Below are positions 34,984-44,241 of a stretch of DNA of 64,000 nt, in pieces. The notes under the pieces are model-generated. The model saw only the letters and a program-made list of their open reading frames with translations. It did no database searches and had not been told where the DNA came from. A program made the translations under genes and the position numbers. The stretch's first letter is position 1; every line of letters begins with the position of its first letter. The DNA comes from Aquibacillus rhizosphaerae (GTDB lineage Bacteria > Bacillota > Bacilli > Bacillales > Amphibacillaceae): assembly GCF_030282825.1 (NCBI RefSeq), contig NZ_JASTZU010000058.1, forward strand, positions 1 to 64,000, in the 5' to 3' direction.

Positions 34984-35031
34984 TTGTTTATTAAAGCTCC
35001 GTCTGACATAATGAAACAAATAAATGTGTAA
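34984..35031 (+). CDS. Possible 15-residue leader peptide
   Basis: A TTG behind AAGGAGG opens the frame MFIKAPSDIMKQINV, whose stop abuts the AAGGAGG of the next gene (35043). Translation coupling is possible. Evidence is only the ribosome site and spacing, so this is tentative. Confidence 0.35.
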   Translation: MFIKAPSDIMKQINV

Positions 35032-35042
35032 GGAGGCTCATT

Positions 35043-35324
35043 TTGGAAATAGTGCACTCACACCCCTATGTTAAAGTAAATCGGGAAATTGTTAATAACT
35101 ATCAAAACTTCGTTGAAACTGTTCACTATATTAACCTTTATACGGATAAAATCATTATACCAACACATGAGTTTAACCTTTTTGAAGTACTTGATATCTC
35201 TTATAAGCCTCTAGCTCAAAATTATTTACTTTATTTGCATACAAACCAAGGAGTTTTCACTTTTAATACTGCTACTGCTCCTGACATATTAATCACTGAA
35301 TTCAAAAGACAAAAAAACAACTAA
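35043..35324 (+). CDS. Uncharacterised 93-residue protein
   Basis: I do not recognise this protein (start MEIVHSHPYVKVNREIVNNY, then a beta-rich stretch with NLYTDKIIIPTHEFNLFEVLD). It has no signal or membrane segment. It begins at TTG behind AAGGAGG and ends in front of a strong terminator, so it is very likely expressed. A short in-frame-independent leader may precede it. Function unknown. Confidence 0.7.
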   Translation: MEIVHSHPYVKVNREIVNNYQNFVETVHYINLYTDKIIIPTHEFNLFEVLDISYKPLAQNYLLYLHTNQGVFTFNTATAPDILITEFKRQKNN

Positions 35325-35339
35325 CTATATATTTATATA

Positions 35340-35380
35340 AATAAAGCAAGGATTTTCAGATGAGAAATCCTTGCTTTATT
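35340..35380. terminator. Terminator between 35043 gene and pepF-like gene
   Basis: The 16-bp arms AATAAAGCAAGGATTT and AAATCCTTGCTTTATT lie between convergent genes with a T run after. Confidence 0.9.
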
Positions 35381-35394
35381 TTTCTTTAGTGCTA

Positions 35395-37197
35395 TTAAAT
35401 GTAATTTTCAGTTAATCTTAAAAACTCTTCCACATCAGCTATGCAAAGTTGTATTCCCTTTTCCCAGAAATCTAATTCATCTAATTTTACATTTAAATGT
35501 TTTTCAGCTAATTCTTCCACATTCATTCGTCCCGTGTCTTTTAATAACTCATTATATACTGTTTCAAAATCATCTTTAGAGTTAATTGCATTTGCATAAA
35601 TACCAAGACTGAATAAATAACCAAATGTATACGGAAAATTATAAAATGGTACATCTGTAATATGAAAGTGAAGTTTAGAAGCCCAGAATGTTGGATTGTA
35701 CGTATCTAATTCACCACAAAAAGCTTCTTGTTGAGCTTGTTCCATTAAATTGTTTAATTTTTCTGTCGATACAATCCCTTTTTTCCGTTCTTCATAAAAT
35801 GAAGTTTCGAACAAGAAACGTGCATGGATATTCATAAAAAACGCTACACTACGTTGTATTTTATCCTCAAGAAGAGCAATTTTTTCTTGAGGATTCACAG
35901 CGTTTTTAACTGCTGCATCTGCTATAATCATTTCAGCAAACGTTGAAGCAGTTTCAGCAACATTCATTGCATAGTTTTGGTTAAGTATATCTAATTCATC
36001 CATTACATGCTGATGATAACCATGACCCAGTTCATGAGCTAATGTTGCTACACTAGAGGCACTACCCGAATAAGTCATAAATATTCGTGTTTGTTTACTA
36101 TCAGGAAAGCTAGTGCAAAACCCACCAGGTCTCTTACCAGGTCGGTCTTCCGCTTCGATCCATTGTTTATCAAAAGCTGTCTGTGCAAATGAAGCCATTT
36201 TAGTACTAAAGCGATTGAATTGTTCTACGATTGTCCTTGCTGCATCATCATAGTCCACTGTTGTTTCTGTTTGTGATAACGGTGCTTCTAAATCATACCA
36301 GCTAAGTTTTTTTAAGCCTAAAATATTCGCTTTTCTTTTAAGATAAGAAACAAAAGCGGTTTTATTGTTTGTAATTGCTTCCCACATCGCATAAAGTGTC
36401 TTCTCACTCATTCGATTATATGTTAACGGCTCCTTCAAAATACTATCCCAACCACGGTGCTTATACGTTTGTAGACGAAAACCACCCAAATGGTTCAATG
36501 TTTCACTAAATAAATCTGACTCTTTAGTCCAAGCTAATCCTAATGCTTCAAACATCTCTTTTCGAACTTGACGATTAGGGTCACTTAATTTATTTTCAGC
36601 TTGTCCAACCGAAAGGCTTTCTTCTGTATCACCTTTTTTAAATGAAATAGACATTCTACCTACGATAGTGTCGTACAATTCTTCCCATGCATGGTAACCA
36701 TCAATCGCAAGATCATTTATTAACACTTCTTGTTCCGCAGGTAACTTATCTTTTGATAGGTTTCTGCGTTCATTTAATACAAAAGTTAATTCCGCAAGCT
36801 TAGGCTGGCTTAATAATTGCTGCCATACATCATCTGAGATTAAAACTAATTTGTTATCAAACATTGTTAATGTGGTAGCATATTTAGCTGACAATTCGTT
36901 TCTTTTCCCAATGAGAATCCGCGCTTCTTTATCATTTACATCTTGAGCGCTTAAACAGCTAATATACGCAGACATTTCAGATAGTTGTTTTGTTGCAACA
37001 CCTAGTAAATCAACAATTTTCTCTAAAGCAACCGATTCATTAATTTGTACAGGAATTTTCATTTTTCTTACTTCTACATCCAGCTTGTTTAGATTTTCAA
37101 TAAGTGCTTCTATGTATCGTTGAAAAGATTCCGATTCACTACCACCCTTAAAAATGGTATTCAAATTCCATGATTGATTATAATGACTTTGCATCAT
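35395..37197 (-). CDS. M3-family oligoendopeptidase (PepF-like)
   Basis: This 600-residue cytoplasmic metallopeptidase carries the zinc motif HELGH (388-392), with the third ligand in the downstream NVAETASTFAEM. The length and the pattern GGFCTSFPDSKQTRIFMTYSG are typical of the PepF/YjbG-like M3B group that cleaves peptides of about 7-17 residues. Start: either of two adjacent ATG codons (37197, 37194) behind GGAGTG; the second has better spacing. It is monocistronic. Its role is peptide turnover. Confidence 0.9.
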   Translation of the reverse strand: MMQSHYNQSWNLNTIFKGGSESESFQRYIEALIENLNKLDVEVRKMKIPVQINESVALEKIVDLLGVATKQLSEMSAYISCLSAQDVNDKEARILIGKRNELSAKYATTLTMFDNKLVLISDDVWQQLLSQPKLAELTFVLNERRNLSKDKLPAEQEVLINDLAIDGYHAWEELYDTIVGRMSISFKKGDTEESLSVGQAENKLSDPNRQVRKEMFEALGLAWTKESDLFSETLNHLGGFRLQTYKHRGWDSILKEPLTYNRMSEKTLYAMWEAITNNKTAFVSYLKRKANILGLKKLSWYDLEAPLSQTETTVDYDDAARTIVEQFNRFSTKMASFAQTAFDKQWIEAEDRPGKRPGGFCTSFPDSKQTRIFMTYSGSASSVATLAHELGHGYHQHVMDELDILNQNYAMNVAETASTFAEMIIADAAVKNAVNPQEKIALLEDKIQRSVAFFMNIHARFLFETSFYEERKKGIVSTEKLNNLMEQAQQEAFCGELDTYNPTFWASKLHFHITDVPFYNFPYTFGYLFSLGIYANAINSKDDFETVYNELLKDTGRMNVEELAEKHLNVKLDELDFWEKGIQLCIADVEEFLRLTENYI

Positions 37198-37367
37198 ATC
37201 ACTCCTTTTACTTTAATTTACCTAGACTACAATTAATAATACTAAATTAAAATTGTATTAGGTATTAATTCACCTTTAACACATTCTAGTCTAGATAATT
37301 GGCAGTCCAAAACTATGCTAAAATAAAAGAAGTTAATATATGAGAAAAGGGAGAAACGAAACAAACT

Positions 37368-37838
37368 ATGTATATAAAACCATTAATAAAGGAAGAAGCA
37401 AAACTAATTAGTACGTGGAAATATGAAGATATCTATAGTCTTTATAACCTAAGCGATAGTAAAGAAGGGATTGATGAGTTGTTAAATGGTACTTTCTACG
37501 GTTGTAAGAATAGCAAAAGTCAATTAATAGGATATTATTGTTTTGGAAATAGTGCTTTAGTTCCTGGTGGGATTAGTGCAGGATTATATCAAGAAACTGC
37601 TTTAGACATTGGCCTAGCTATGAATCCATCCTATACTGGTAAGGGTTTTGGACAAAAATTTGTTGAAGCTGGGGTTGGTTTTGCAATAACAACTTTCCAA
37701 CCAATTAAATTACGTCTAAGTGTCGCAATGTTCAATCAGCGTGCGATAACTGTCTATAAAAGGGTTGGTTTTATTTGTGGCAAGCAATTTATTAATAATG
37801 GTAATACGTTTTTAATTATGGAGTATCCAGTTCAATGA
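37368..37838 (+). CDS. GNAT-family N-acetyltransferase
   Basis: This 156-residue protein shows the acetyl-CoA loop GLAMNPSYTGKGFGQKFVEAG (Q/R-x-x-G-x-G/A in TGKGFG) and the following VAMFNQRAITVYKRVGF, typical of the RimJ/RimL side of GNATs. The acceptor is unknown. It is convergent with the broken transglutaminase, with a clean terminator between. Confidence 0.85.
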   Translation: MYIKPLIKEEAKLISTWKYEDIYSLYNLSDSKEGIDELLNGTFYGCKNSKSQLIGYYCFGNSALVPGGISAGLYQETALDIGLAMNPSYTGKGFGQKFVEAGVGFAITTFQPIKLRLSVAMFNQRAITVYKRVGFICGKQFINNGNTFLIMEYPVQ

Positions 37839-37854
37839 GCTATTCTTTCTACCA

Positions 37855-37884
37855 AAAAAAGCTATCATATTTGATAGCTTTTTT
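37855..37884. terminator. Bidirectional terminator after the GNAT gene
   Basis: The perfect 13-bp arms AAAAAAGCTATCA and TGATAGCTTTTTT flank a 4-base loop. Confidence 0.9.
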
Positions 37885-37894
37885 GAAAATCCAC

Positions 37895-38622
37895 TTAATA
37901 TTGATCAATTAAATTTACAGAGACTTTTACATCTAATGTATGGCCTCCACCGCGATAAACACTCTGAAGAGGACTCACGTCAGCATAATCTCTACCCGTT
38001 CCAACGCGAATATGATTCTCTAATGCTTCTACATTATTAGTAGGATCGAGACCTACCCAACCAATTCCTGGCACCATAACTTCAACCCATGCGTGAGTGG
38101 CTGAATCACCTACTAAAGCGGAATTTTCGCCAACATATAAATAACCACTAACATAACGTGACGGTATATTTTTGCTCGTAAAATACCTAACATGACATGC
38201 GTGATATCCTGGCAAACGCCATTCTTAAGTTCAAAAGATTCGTGTGCTTTAGTGTTTACATGGATTGCATCACCATTATAAGTAAATTTTTCATGTAAAT
38301 ATTGCATTATAGCAATAGAAAATTGAACTGGATTTTCTATTCCCCCAACTTCATTGACAACTTCTTCTATTTGTTCTGGTTTTAAATACGTATACTCTGT
38401 TTCATTTATAAATGATAAATAATGATTATGAAAAAGTTCAGAATGAAAAATAGCTTTCATTTCAGGTGAATACTCCACTCGATGAATAAACGGACTTTTT
38501 TGGATACTGACAATAGATGTTGTCGTCACTTCTAAATCATGATGTTGTTCAGGGATAAAAAAAGTCTCAACATGGTTTCCCCATAAATCTATATGCAACA
38601 TCATAAAGATAAAATTGGTCAA
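37895..38622 (-). pseudogene. Transglutaminase-like protein, frameshifted
   Basis: Two overlapping frames encode one protein: the first ends after GVCQDITHVMLGILRAK with the catalytic cysteine, and the second continues NIPSRYVSGYLYVGENSALV with the histidine (THAWVEV) and aspartate (LDPTNN). One extra A in the run at 38169-38173 would restore the frame as RAKNIPSRYV. The usual N-terminal 40-50 residues are also missing: upstream frames contain stops, and the terminator of the next gene follows. The gene is therefore probably dead, unless the single-base change is a sequence error. Intact relatives are about 280 residues. Confidence 0.8.
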
Positions 38623-38730
38623 GATTTTTCGATGTAGTTCAAGTGCGACTTCTTGTCGTTATATCGGGCAGTAGATACGTTGCATTTTGATAGCAACAAA
38701 CTTTACGAAGGTAGTTTTTCGAAAAAAAAC

Positions 38731-38769
38731 GAGCGTCCAATGAGTAACTACCCCATTAGATACTCGCTT
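38731..38769 (-). terminator. Terminator of the manganese catalase gene
   Basis: AGCG and GAGTA pair with CGCT and TACTC in an imperfect stem, and eight T residues follow on the minus strand. Confidence 0.6.
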
Positions 38770-38809
38770 TACCTTAAATAAAAGTTCTTTTTCATAACAA
38801 GATCTTAGA

Positions 38810-39670
38810 TTATTTTGTATCTGGATCTGGATGTACATCTGAAGTACGTAACACATTTAACGGCGTATCATGAACCCACTTTGGTGCAGGCTTCAACTTC
38901 GGCTTCTTTCCAAATGGTACTGGGTTTTCAACGTAGTTAAATACACCACAACCATCCATACTTGGACCATATGCCCAACGACCTTTAGCACTTTCATTTC
39001 CTGCTGAGTAATTAAATAAAGTGTAGGAAACTTCTTGTTTTTCTAGCTCTCTAGGAAATGTACTAGGTACTACCACATTTTCTTTTGCTTCCAATTCAGC
39101 AATTGCTGCTAACCATTGATTTTGGTGCATCGTATCGCGAGCAATTAACCACGACAACATATCTTTCACACCACGATCCTCCGCTATTTCATAAAGACGC
39201 ACCGCTTGTAATCTCCCCTGTGATTCATAGGTTAAATTCATACGCATATCTGCTAATAAATTACCACTTGCATTAATATAACTTGCCGTCCATGGATTTC
39301 CGACACTATCCACTGGCATAGAACCAAGACCGGAAACAATCGCATGTTGAGGATTCATACCACCCATTACCGCTCCAATTACCGGATCTTTTGCTGCCTG
39401 TTCCTGTGCATTAACTGGTGCATCATTTAATAATCTAGCAATCATTGTAGCTAGCATTTCTACGTGTGCAATTTCTTCTGCACCTGTATCCATTAATAAA
39501 TCCCGATATTTTCCGTCTCCCCTTGTATTCCAACCTTGGAATAAGTATTGTAATGCGACAGAAATTTCTCCAAACTGACCACCTAATATTTCTTGTAACT
39601 TTTTAGCATATATCGGATCAGGTCTCTCTGGTTTTGCTCTGTACTGTAATTCTTTAACATGATAAAACAA
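38810..39670 (-). CDS. ydbD: Manganese catalase (KatN/YdbD family)
   Basis: This 286-residue protein matches B. subtilis YdbD, a di-manganese catalase. Glutamate and histidine ligands are seen in GGQFGEISVALQYLFQGW, TGAEEIAHVEMLATMIARLL and ARDTMHQNQWLAAIAELE. It decomposes hydrogen peroxide; relatives are spore-coat or general-stress associated. The ATG start is preceded by GGGAGAGG. The C-terminal 40 residues are proline-rich. Its 3' terminator overlaps the degraded N-terminus of the transglutaminase pseudogene. Confidence 0.9.
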   Translation of the reverse strand: MFYHVKELQYRAKPERPDPIYAKKLQEILGGQFGEISVALQYLFQGWNTRGDGKYRDLLMDTGAEEIAHVEMLATMIARLLNDAPVNAQEQAAKDPVIGAVMGGMNPQHAIVSGLGSMPVDSVGNPWTASYINASGNLLADMRMNLTYESQGRLQAVRLYEIAEDRGVKDMLSWLIARDTMHQNQWLAAIAELEAKENVVVPSTFPRELEKQEVSYTLFNYSAGNESAKGRWAYGPSMDGCGVFNYVENPVPFGKKPKLKPAPKWVHDTPLNVLRTSDVHPDPDTK

Positions 39671-39832
39671 AATTCATCCACCTCTCCCTGTTAAATTTAA
39701 AATGAATTCTTCACTCTTCTTGTTTATTCAATCAAAGGAAAAACGTGAGAAAAACCTATATATAAATAATTTCTTTACAAGTTTATAAGATTCGGGTTAC
39801 TATATATGTGTTGAACAACTAAATAAGATTAG

Positions 39833-39926
39833 TTGCACTAGGGGGGCTGCGAATAGCGGCTGAGAGGATCCATTGGTTCTGACCCTTAGTACCCGAACTA
39901 GATAATACTAGCGTGGGGAAGTGCAG
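39833..39926 (+). promoter_or_regulatory. TPP riboswitch of ykoFEDC
   Basis: The order GGGGGGCTGC, GGCTGAGAGG, GACCCTTAGTACCCGAAC, TAGATAATACTAGCG and GGGGAAGTGCAG is the TPP aptamer. The canonical CUGAGA and AACC-like elements are present (here ACCCGAAC). It lies about 100 bases upstream of ykoF with a terminator between. Confidence 0.93.
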
Positions 39927-39970
39927 TCGAAACGATGTATGATTCATTGAAGTCTTATTACATATTTCTG

Positions 39971-40004
39971 GCTGTATTTCCTTTTATGGGAATGCAGCTT
40001 TTTT
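39971..40004 (+). terminator. Riboswitch-controlled terminator before ykoF
   Basis: GCTGTATTTCC and GGGAATGCAGC pair with a T-rich loop and are followed by six T residues, 25 bases before the ykoF start. Confidence 0.8.
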
Positions 40005-40028
40005 GTATTTACTAAAGGAGGAAATATT

Positions 40029-40631
40029 ATGAGTAATTTTGTATGTGAAAGTAATCGAATTGCTGGTGTAAGTTTCTCAGTCCATCCAATGAGTGATAGA
40101 TTTGTAGAAATTATAACTACCGCGATTGAGCATGTAGATACATCAAAGGTATGGATTAACACCGATGATGTTACTACGCTAGTTAGAGGAAGAATCACCC
40201 ATGTTTTTGATGTGACAAAAGCTATCTTTCTGCAAGCAGCAAAGTCAGGAGTGCATGTAGTATTTAATGCTACATATTCTGTTGGTTGTCCAGGAGATAC
40301 AGCTGGAGATGTTTATATGGCTGAAGATGACTCTACTTTAAACAATCAAGAATCTACACAAATTAAACAAGAAGTTGCAACAAAGTTTGCCTTATACCCT
40401 CTAGGTGGAGGCGATTATATGAACACAATCTATTCGCAAATTGAAGCTATGAAACAATATGTACATGTTAGTGGTACACATTACGCAACTAGACTAGATG
40501 GCGATGCTAATGATGTGTTTAACGGCTTAGAAAAAGTATTTATCGAATTAGAAGAGGGCGGTTCTACGCACACAGTAATGACGATAACAATGTCAGCAAA
40601 TAGTCCGTCAGTGAAAGGTGGAAATGAATAG
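40029..40631 (+). CDS. ykoF: Thiamine/hydroxymethylpyrimidine-binding protein YkoF
   Basis: This 200-residue protein consists of two repeats of a ferredoxin-like fold (VSFSVHPMSDRFVEIITTAI and KFALYPLGGGDYMNTIYSQI), as in B. subtilis YkoF. It binds thiamine or its pyrimidine part. It is the first gene of a four-gene operon under TPP-riboswitch control, and its stop overlaps the ykoE start by one base. It is soluble and is thought to bind the imported ligand in the cytoplasm. Confidence 0.93.
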   Translation: MSNFVCESNRIAGVSFSVHPMSDRFVEIITTAIEHVDTSKVWINTDDVTTLVRGRITHVFDVTKAIFLQAAKSGVHVVFNATYSVGCPGDTAGDVYMAEDDSTLNNQESTQIKQEVATKFALYPLGGGDYMNTIYSQIEAMKQYVHVSGTHYATRLDGDANDVFNGLEKVFIELEEGGSTHTVMTITMSANSPSVKGGNE

Positions 40632-41209
40632 TGGGTAATTGGAGATTAAAAGAAATTGTGGTCATGGCAGCATTAGCAGTAGTCTTTGGAGTCATCTATT
40701 TAGCTTTTTTACCAGTAGGTAATATATTAGTAGGATTTATGGGACCAATCGGATATGAGCCTATATTTGGCGTTTGGTTTATTGTATCAATTATTGCTGC
40801 CTATATTATACGTAAGCCTGGAGCAGCATTTATTTCTGAAACAATTGCTGCAACAATAGAGTTTATGCTCGGGAATTCATTAGGACCAATCTTAATCCTT
40901 GTAGGAATGATACAGGGGATCGGGGCTGAAGCAGTGTTTGCTGCTACGCGTTGGAAAATTTATTCCCTTTGGGTATTAATGTTAGCTGGTATGGGCTCAG
41001 CTGTAACAAGCTTTATATGGGGAATGTTTATGAATGGCTATATTGCATTTGCACCTAGCTATATACTTACGATGTTCGCAATTCGTTTAGTTAGCGGCGC
41101 CCTCATAGCGGGTGTATTAGGAAAAATGTTGAGTGATGCATTAGCTAAAACAGGTGTTCTCTCAAGCTTTGCATTGGGTAAAGAACAAAAAAGGAAAAAA
41201 GCCGCATGA
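40631..41209 (+). CDS. ykoE: ECF transporter S component YkoE
   Basis: This 192-residue membrane protein has about six helices and follows B. subtilis YkoE. It is the substrate-binding S component for thiamine or hydroxymethylpyrimidine. GTG at 40631 overlaps the ykoF stop. Its own stop overlaps the ykoD start (ATGA-type). It works with YkoD (two ATPase domains) and YkoC (T component). Confidence 0.93.
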   Translation: MGNWRLKEIVVMAALAVVFGVIYLAFLPVGNILVGFMGPIGYEPIFGVWFIVSIIAAYIIRKPGAAFISETIAATIEFMLGNSLGPILILVGMIQGIGAEAVFAATRWKIYSLWVLMLAGMGSAVTSFIWGMFMNGYIAFAPSYILTMFAIRLVSGALIAGVLGKMLSDALAKTGVLSSFALGKEQKRKKAA

Positions 41210-42876
41210 ATGGTTCACCTATTATCGAAGTCAACCAATTAAAGTTGTTTTTTGAAGAGGATCATGAAAGAGCTATTTTAGATGGCATTAGCTTTGATGT
41301 TCATAAGAATGAAAACTTACTTATTTTAGGGCCAAGTGGTTGTGGGAAAAGCACATTAACCCATTGTCTGAACGGATTATTTCCCAGAGAATTAGACGGT
41401 ACCTTAAATGGAGAAGTCAAAATCAACGGTAAAGATACAAAAAGTTTTGTGAATGGTGGTGTAGCACATCACATTGGTGTTGTCTTTCAAGATCCTGAAA
41501 GTCAATTTTGCATGCTCACGGTCGAAGATGAAATAGCTTTTGGACTAGAAAATATCGGAATCAATCGATCAGAAATGAAGAAAAGAGTAGATTTCACGCT
41601 CAAACTTGTCGAAATGGAAGCTTACAAAGACCGGGTGATTTCCACACTTTCTGGTGGAGAAAAGCAGAAAATAGCATTGGCTTGTATTCTTGCGATGGAA
41701 CCTGAAGTGATTATATTAGATGAACCCACAGCCAACTTAGATCCCAAAGCATCAGGTGATTTTATAAAGACATTACGCGATTTACAAAAAGAAAAGGATT
41801 TTTCTCTTATCGTTATTGAACATAAGCTTGAGAACTGGGTAACATTTATTGACCGGTGTATTTTTATGAATGAAAAAGGTCAAATTTTCTTTGATGGTTT
41901 ATTAAGAAAAGGACTAAATCAGCACCGTTCTGCTCTAGAAATGATAGGTATTTCTATTCCGCAAGTAACAGAAATAGCAATACAAGCAGAAAAGCAAAGC
42001 GGTAAGGCTATTGCCAACTTGCCAATAAAGATTGAGGAACTTACACAACACCCCATTCCAAGTAGTCTACTAGCTAGTAGCAAAGTCTATAAAACAATAA
42101 CTACACCTTTGCTACGTTTAGAAGATATATCATGGACTAAAAGCAAAACAGATATAATAAAACCTATCAATATAACTTTTTACAAAGAGCAATTTGTCGC
42201 TATTGTAGGTGCAAATGGTAGTGGTAAAAGCTCGTTCTCTAAATTAATTGCAGGACTACAAAAACCAACAAGTGGAAAAGTAACGCTTGAAAAAAAGCCG
42301 CTTACAAATTGGAAGGAGAAGCAACTTCGTAAAAGAATTGGTTATGTATTCCAAAACCCTGAACATCAGTTTATTACTGACAGTGTTTTCGATGAAGTTG
42401 CTTTTAGTCTTCGTATGCAACAATTACCTACAGATCAAATCAATCAGCTTGTAAAACGAACCTTAGATCATTGTCAGTTATCAGATTTAGAAGACCACCA
42501 TCCCTACACATTAAGTCAAGGTCAAAAAAGACGACTAAGTGTTGCTACAATGATTGTTGACGATCAGTCACTTTTGATTTTAGATGAACCTACTTTCGGT
42601 CAGGATGCGTATTCAACTAAACAACTCTTGAAACTTTTAAAGGAACGGTACCAAAAAGGAACATCAATTATAGCTATCACTCACGATATGGATATAGTCA
42701 ATGACTATGCTGATCGGGTTATCGTAATAGAAAAGGGGAATATTGCCTTAGACGTAACTCCAGAACAATTATGGAATTGTTCAACAGAGAAGCTCGATAA
42801 GTGGCATTTACAATTACCACTTAAAATAAAGTTGAAAAAGATACATGAAAAGAGACTTGCCTATGTTTCTTCATAG
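41206..42876 (+). CDS. ykoD: ECF transporter ATPase with two nucleotide-binding domains, YkoD
   Basis: This 556-residue protein has two ABC ATPase domains. The first (about 1-250) has GPSGCGKST and LSGGEKQ, and the second (about 300-530) has GANGSGKSS and LSQGQKRR, with Walker B motifs VIILDEPTANLD and LLILDEPTFGQD. It powers the Yko thiamine or HMP importer. It is somewhat longer than the B. subtilis protein, mostly in the linker and tail. It overlaps ykoE and ykoC at its ends. Confidence 0.93.
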   Translation: MNGSPIIEVNQLKLFFEEDHERAILDGISFDVHKNENLLILGPSGCGKSTLTHCLNGLFPRELDGTLNGEVKINGKDTKSFVNGGVAHHIGVVFQDPESQFCMLTVEDEIAFGLENIGINRSEMKKRVDFTLKLVEMEAYKDRVISTLSGGEKQKIALACILAMEPEVIILDEPTANLDPKASGDFIKTLRDLQKEKDFSLIVIEHKLENWVTFIDRCIFMNEKGQIFFDGLLRKGLNQHRSALEMIGISIPQVTEIAIQAEKQSGKAIANLPIKIEELTQHPIPSSLLASSKVYKTITTPLLRLEDISWTKSKTDIIKPINITFYKEQFVAIVGANGSGKSSFSKLIAGLQKPTSGKVTLEKKPLTNWKEKQLRKRIGYVFQNPEHQFITDSVFDEVAFSLRMQQLPTDQINQLVKRTLDHCQLSDLEDHHPYTLSQGQKRRLSVATMIVDDQSLLILDEPTFGQDAYSTKQLLKLLKERYQKGTSIIAITHDMDIVNDYADRVIVIEKGNIALDVTPEQLWNCSTEKLDKWHLQLPLKIKLKKIHEKRLAYVSS

Positions 42877-43642
42877 TCTTAACCCAAGTATTAAAGCAAT
42901 CACAGTGATACTTTCTGTTATACTACTTACACTTGTATTCGATCCAATTACTCCACTGCTATTTATTGTCTGGATATGGATACTAACCATAGGTGTTGGA
43001 AAAGTTCCCTGGAAAAGATATGCGCTTTTCTTTTCTCCGTTTCTTATTTTTAGTGTTGGTATGTTTTGGACTACCATTGTATTTGCAAACGAACCGAATA
43101 ATCCAAAAAACGTTATTTCTTTACTAGGTTTTTTGGTGCCCGAAGAAGACTTCACTACAGCACTTGCTTTGTCTTTAAGAATGATGAGTTTTACATCTTT
43201 AACCCTTATGTTTATTCTTACAACAAATGTTGTTCATTTAATTTTAAGTCTTATGCAACAATGCAAGATGCCACCTAAATTGGCGTATGGGATTTTAGCA
43301 GGTTATCGATTTTTACCTTCTATGCGGGAGGAATTAGGATTAGTTCGCTCAGCCCATCGTGTGCGGGGTGTAAATCGTGCTAGCTCAATTAAGGAGTCAA
43401 TTCAGCAGTCAAAACGGTTTGCAGTACCTCTATTAGCTAGCGCTATTAGAAAAGCAGAACGGACAGCAACTGCAATGGAATCAAAAGGATTTACAGATAG
43501 TAGAAATCGAACATTTTATCGTACGTTTACAGTTTCTAAAAAGGATTGGTTATTTATGGGCCTTATGCTCATGATGCTCATACTCTTTGCTAGCATTTCT
43601 TGGTATTTAGGTTACTTCAAGTGGTATAGTAGCGAATTTTAG
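42845..43642 (+). CDS. ykoC: ECF transporter T component YkoC
   Basis: This 265-residue membrane protein has about five helices and the T-component coupling motifs ARG/ARS-like (AGYRFLPSMREELGLVRSAHRVRG and ERTATAMESKGF). It completes the riboswitch-controlled importer. The frame opens inside the end of ykoD. A start at 42863 (MFLHSLNPSIKA) would better match B. subtilis YkoC; neither has a strong ribosome site, so translational coupling to ykoD is probable. Confidence 0.9.
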   Translation: MKRDLPMFLHSLNPSIKAITVILSVILLTLVFDPITPLLFIVWIWILTIGVGKVPWKRYALFFSPFLIFSVGMFWTTIVFANEPNNPKNVISLLGFLVPEEDFTTALALSLRMMSFTSLTLMFILTTNVVHLILSLMQQCKMPPKLAYGILAGYRFLPSMREELGLVRSAHRVRGVNRASSIKESIQQSKRFAVPLLASAIRKAERTATAMESKGFTDSRNRTFYRTFTVSKKDWLFMGLMLMMLILFASISWYLGYFKWYSSEF

Positions 43643-43645
43643 CTT

Positions 43646-43680
43646 GGCGGGGAGCATAAAATTGTGCCCCCTTTTTATTT
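43646..43680 (+). terminator. Terminator of ykoFEDC
   Basis: GGGGAGCA pairs with TGTGCCCC (one G-U) and is followed by CTTTTT. Confidence 0.75.
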
Positions 43681-43701
43681 TACTGTGACTATTATTTCGC
43701 T

Positions 43702-44145
43702 CTAATCGATTATACCTTTGAATCTAGTTTTTAAAGCTTTTTGATATCCATCTGTTAAATGAACGCAACCATCCATTATAATATCTGCATATGATTTTGA
43801 TGGATCCATTTCTTTTTTCTTATTTACAACCTCATAGGTTGATAAAACAATTGGTTTCGATTGATTAAAAGGATATACTTCCACGGATATTCTTCGATAC
43901 ATATGTGGATGTCCTTCTCGCAAATCCAAACCTTTAAAATTAGGAACATCAAAAATTTTACCCTCTACTTCTGACCCTATTTCCGAAACAATATCTGCAA
44001 CACCACCTTGACGATGTTTAGACCAAAGTGTAAATCCTAATCGGTAATCTTTAAGTATTGCTGACTCCACATAAATCGCTTCAGGTACATGACGCTTCAA
44101 ATCTATTAAGCTCATACAACTTCCGTACGCAAAGTATAATGGCAT
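43702..44145 (-). CDS. Gamma-glutamylcyclotransferase-like protein
   Basis: This 147-residue protein starts MPLYFAYGSCM, the YGS signature of the GGCT/AIG2 superfamily, and contains EGKIFDVPNFKGLDLREGHP. It may act on gamma-glutamyl compounds, but many family members have no proven substrate. The ATG at 44145 follows GGAGGAG; the GTG at 44160 is part of the ribosome site. B. subtilis YkqA has a related domain. It lies next to another small uncharacterised gene on the same strand. Confidence 0.8.
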   Translation of the reverse strand: MPLYFAYGSCMSLIDLKRHVPEAIYVESAILKDYRLGFTLWSKHRQGGVADIVSEIGSEVEGKIFDVPNFKGLDLREGHPHMYRRISVEVYPFNQSKPIVLSTYEVVNKKKEMDPSKSYADIIMDGCVHLTDGYQKALKTRFKGIID

Positions 44146-44241
44146 AATTATCTCCTCCACCTAGTAACTTGAACCAATCACTTCCTTATTATATTATCAC
44201 AATTTAATAATCACCCATATACAATGTTATATTTTCTAACA

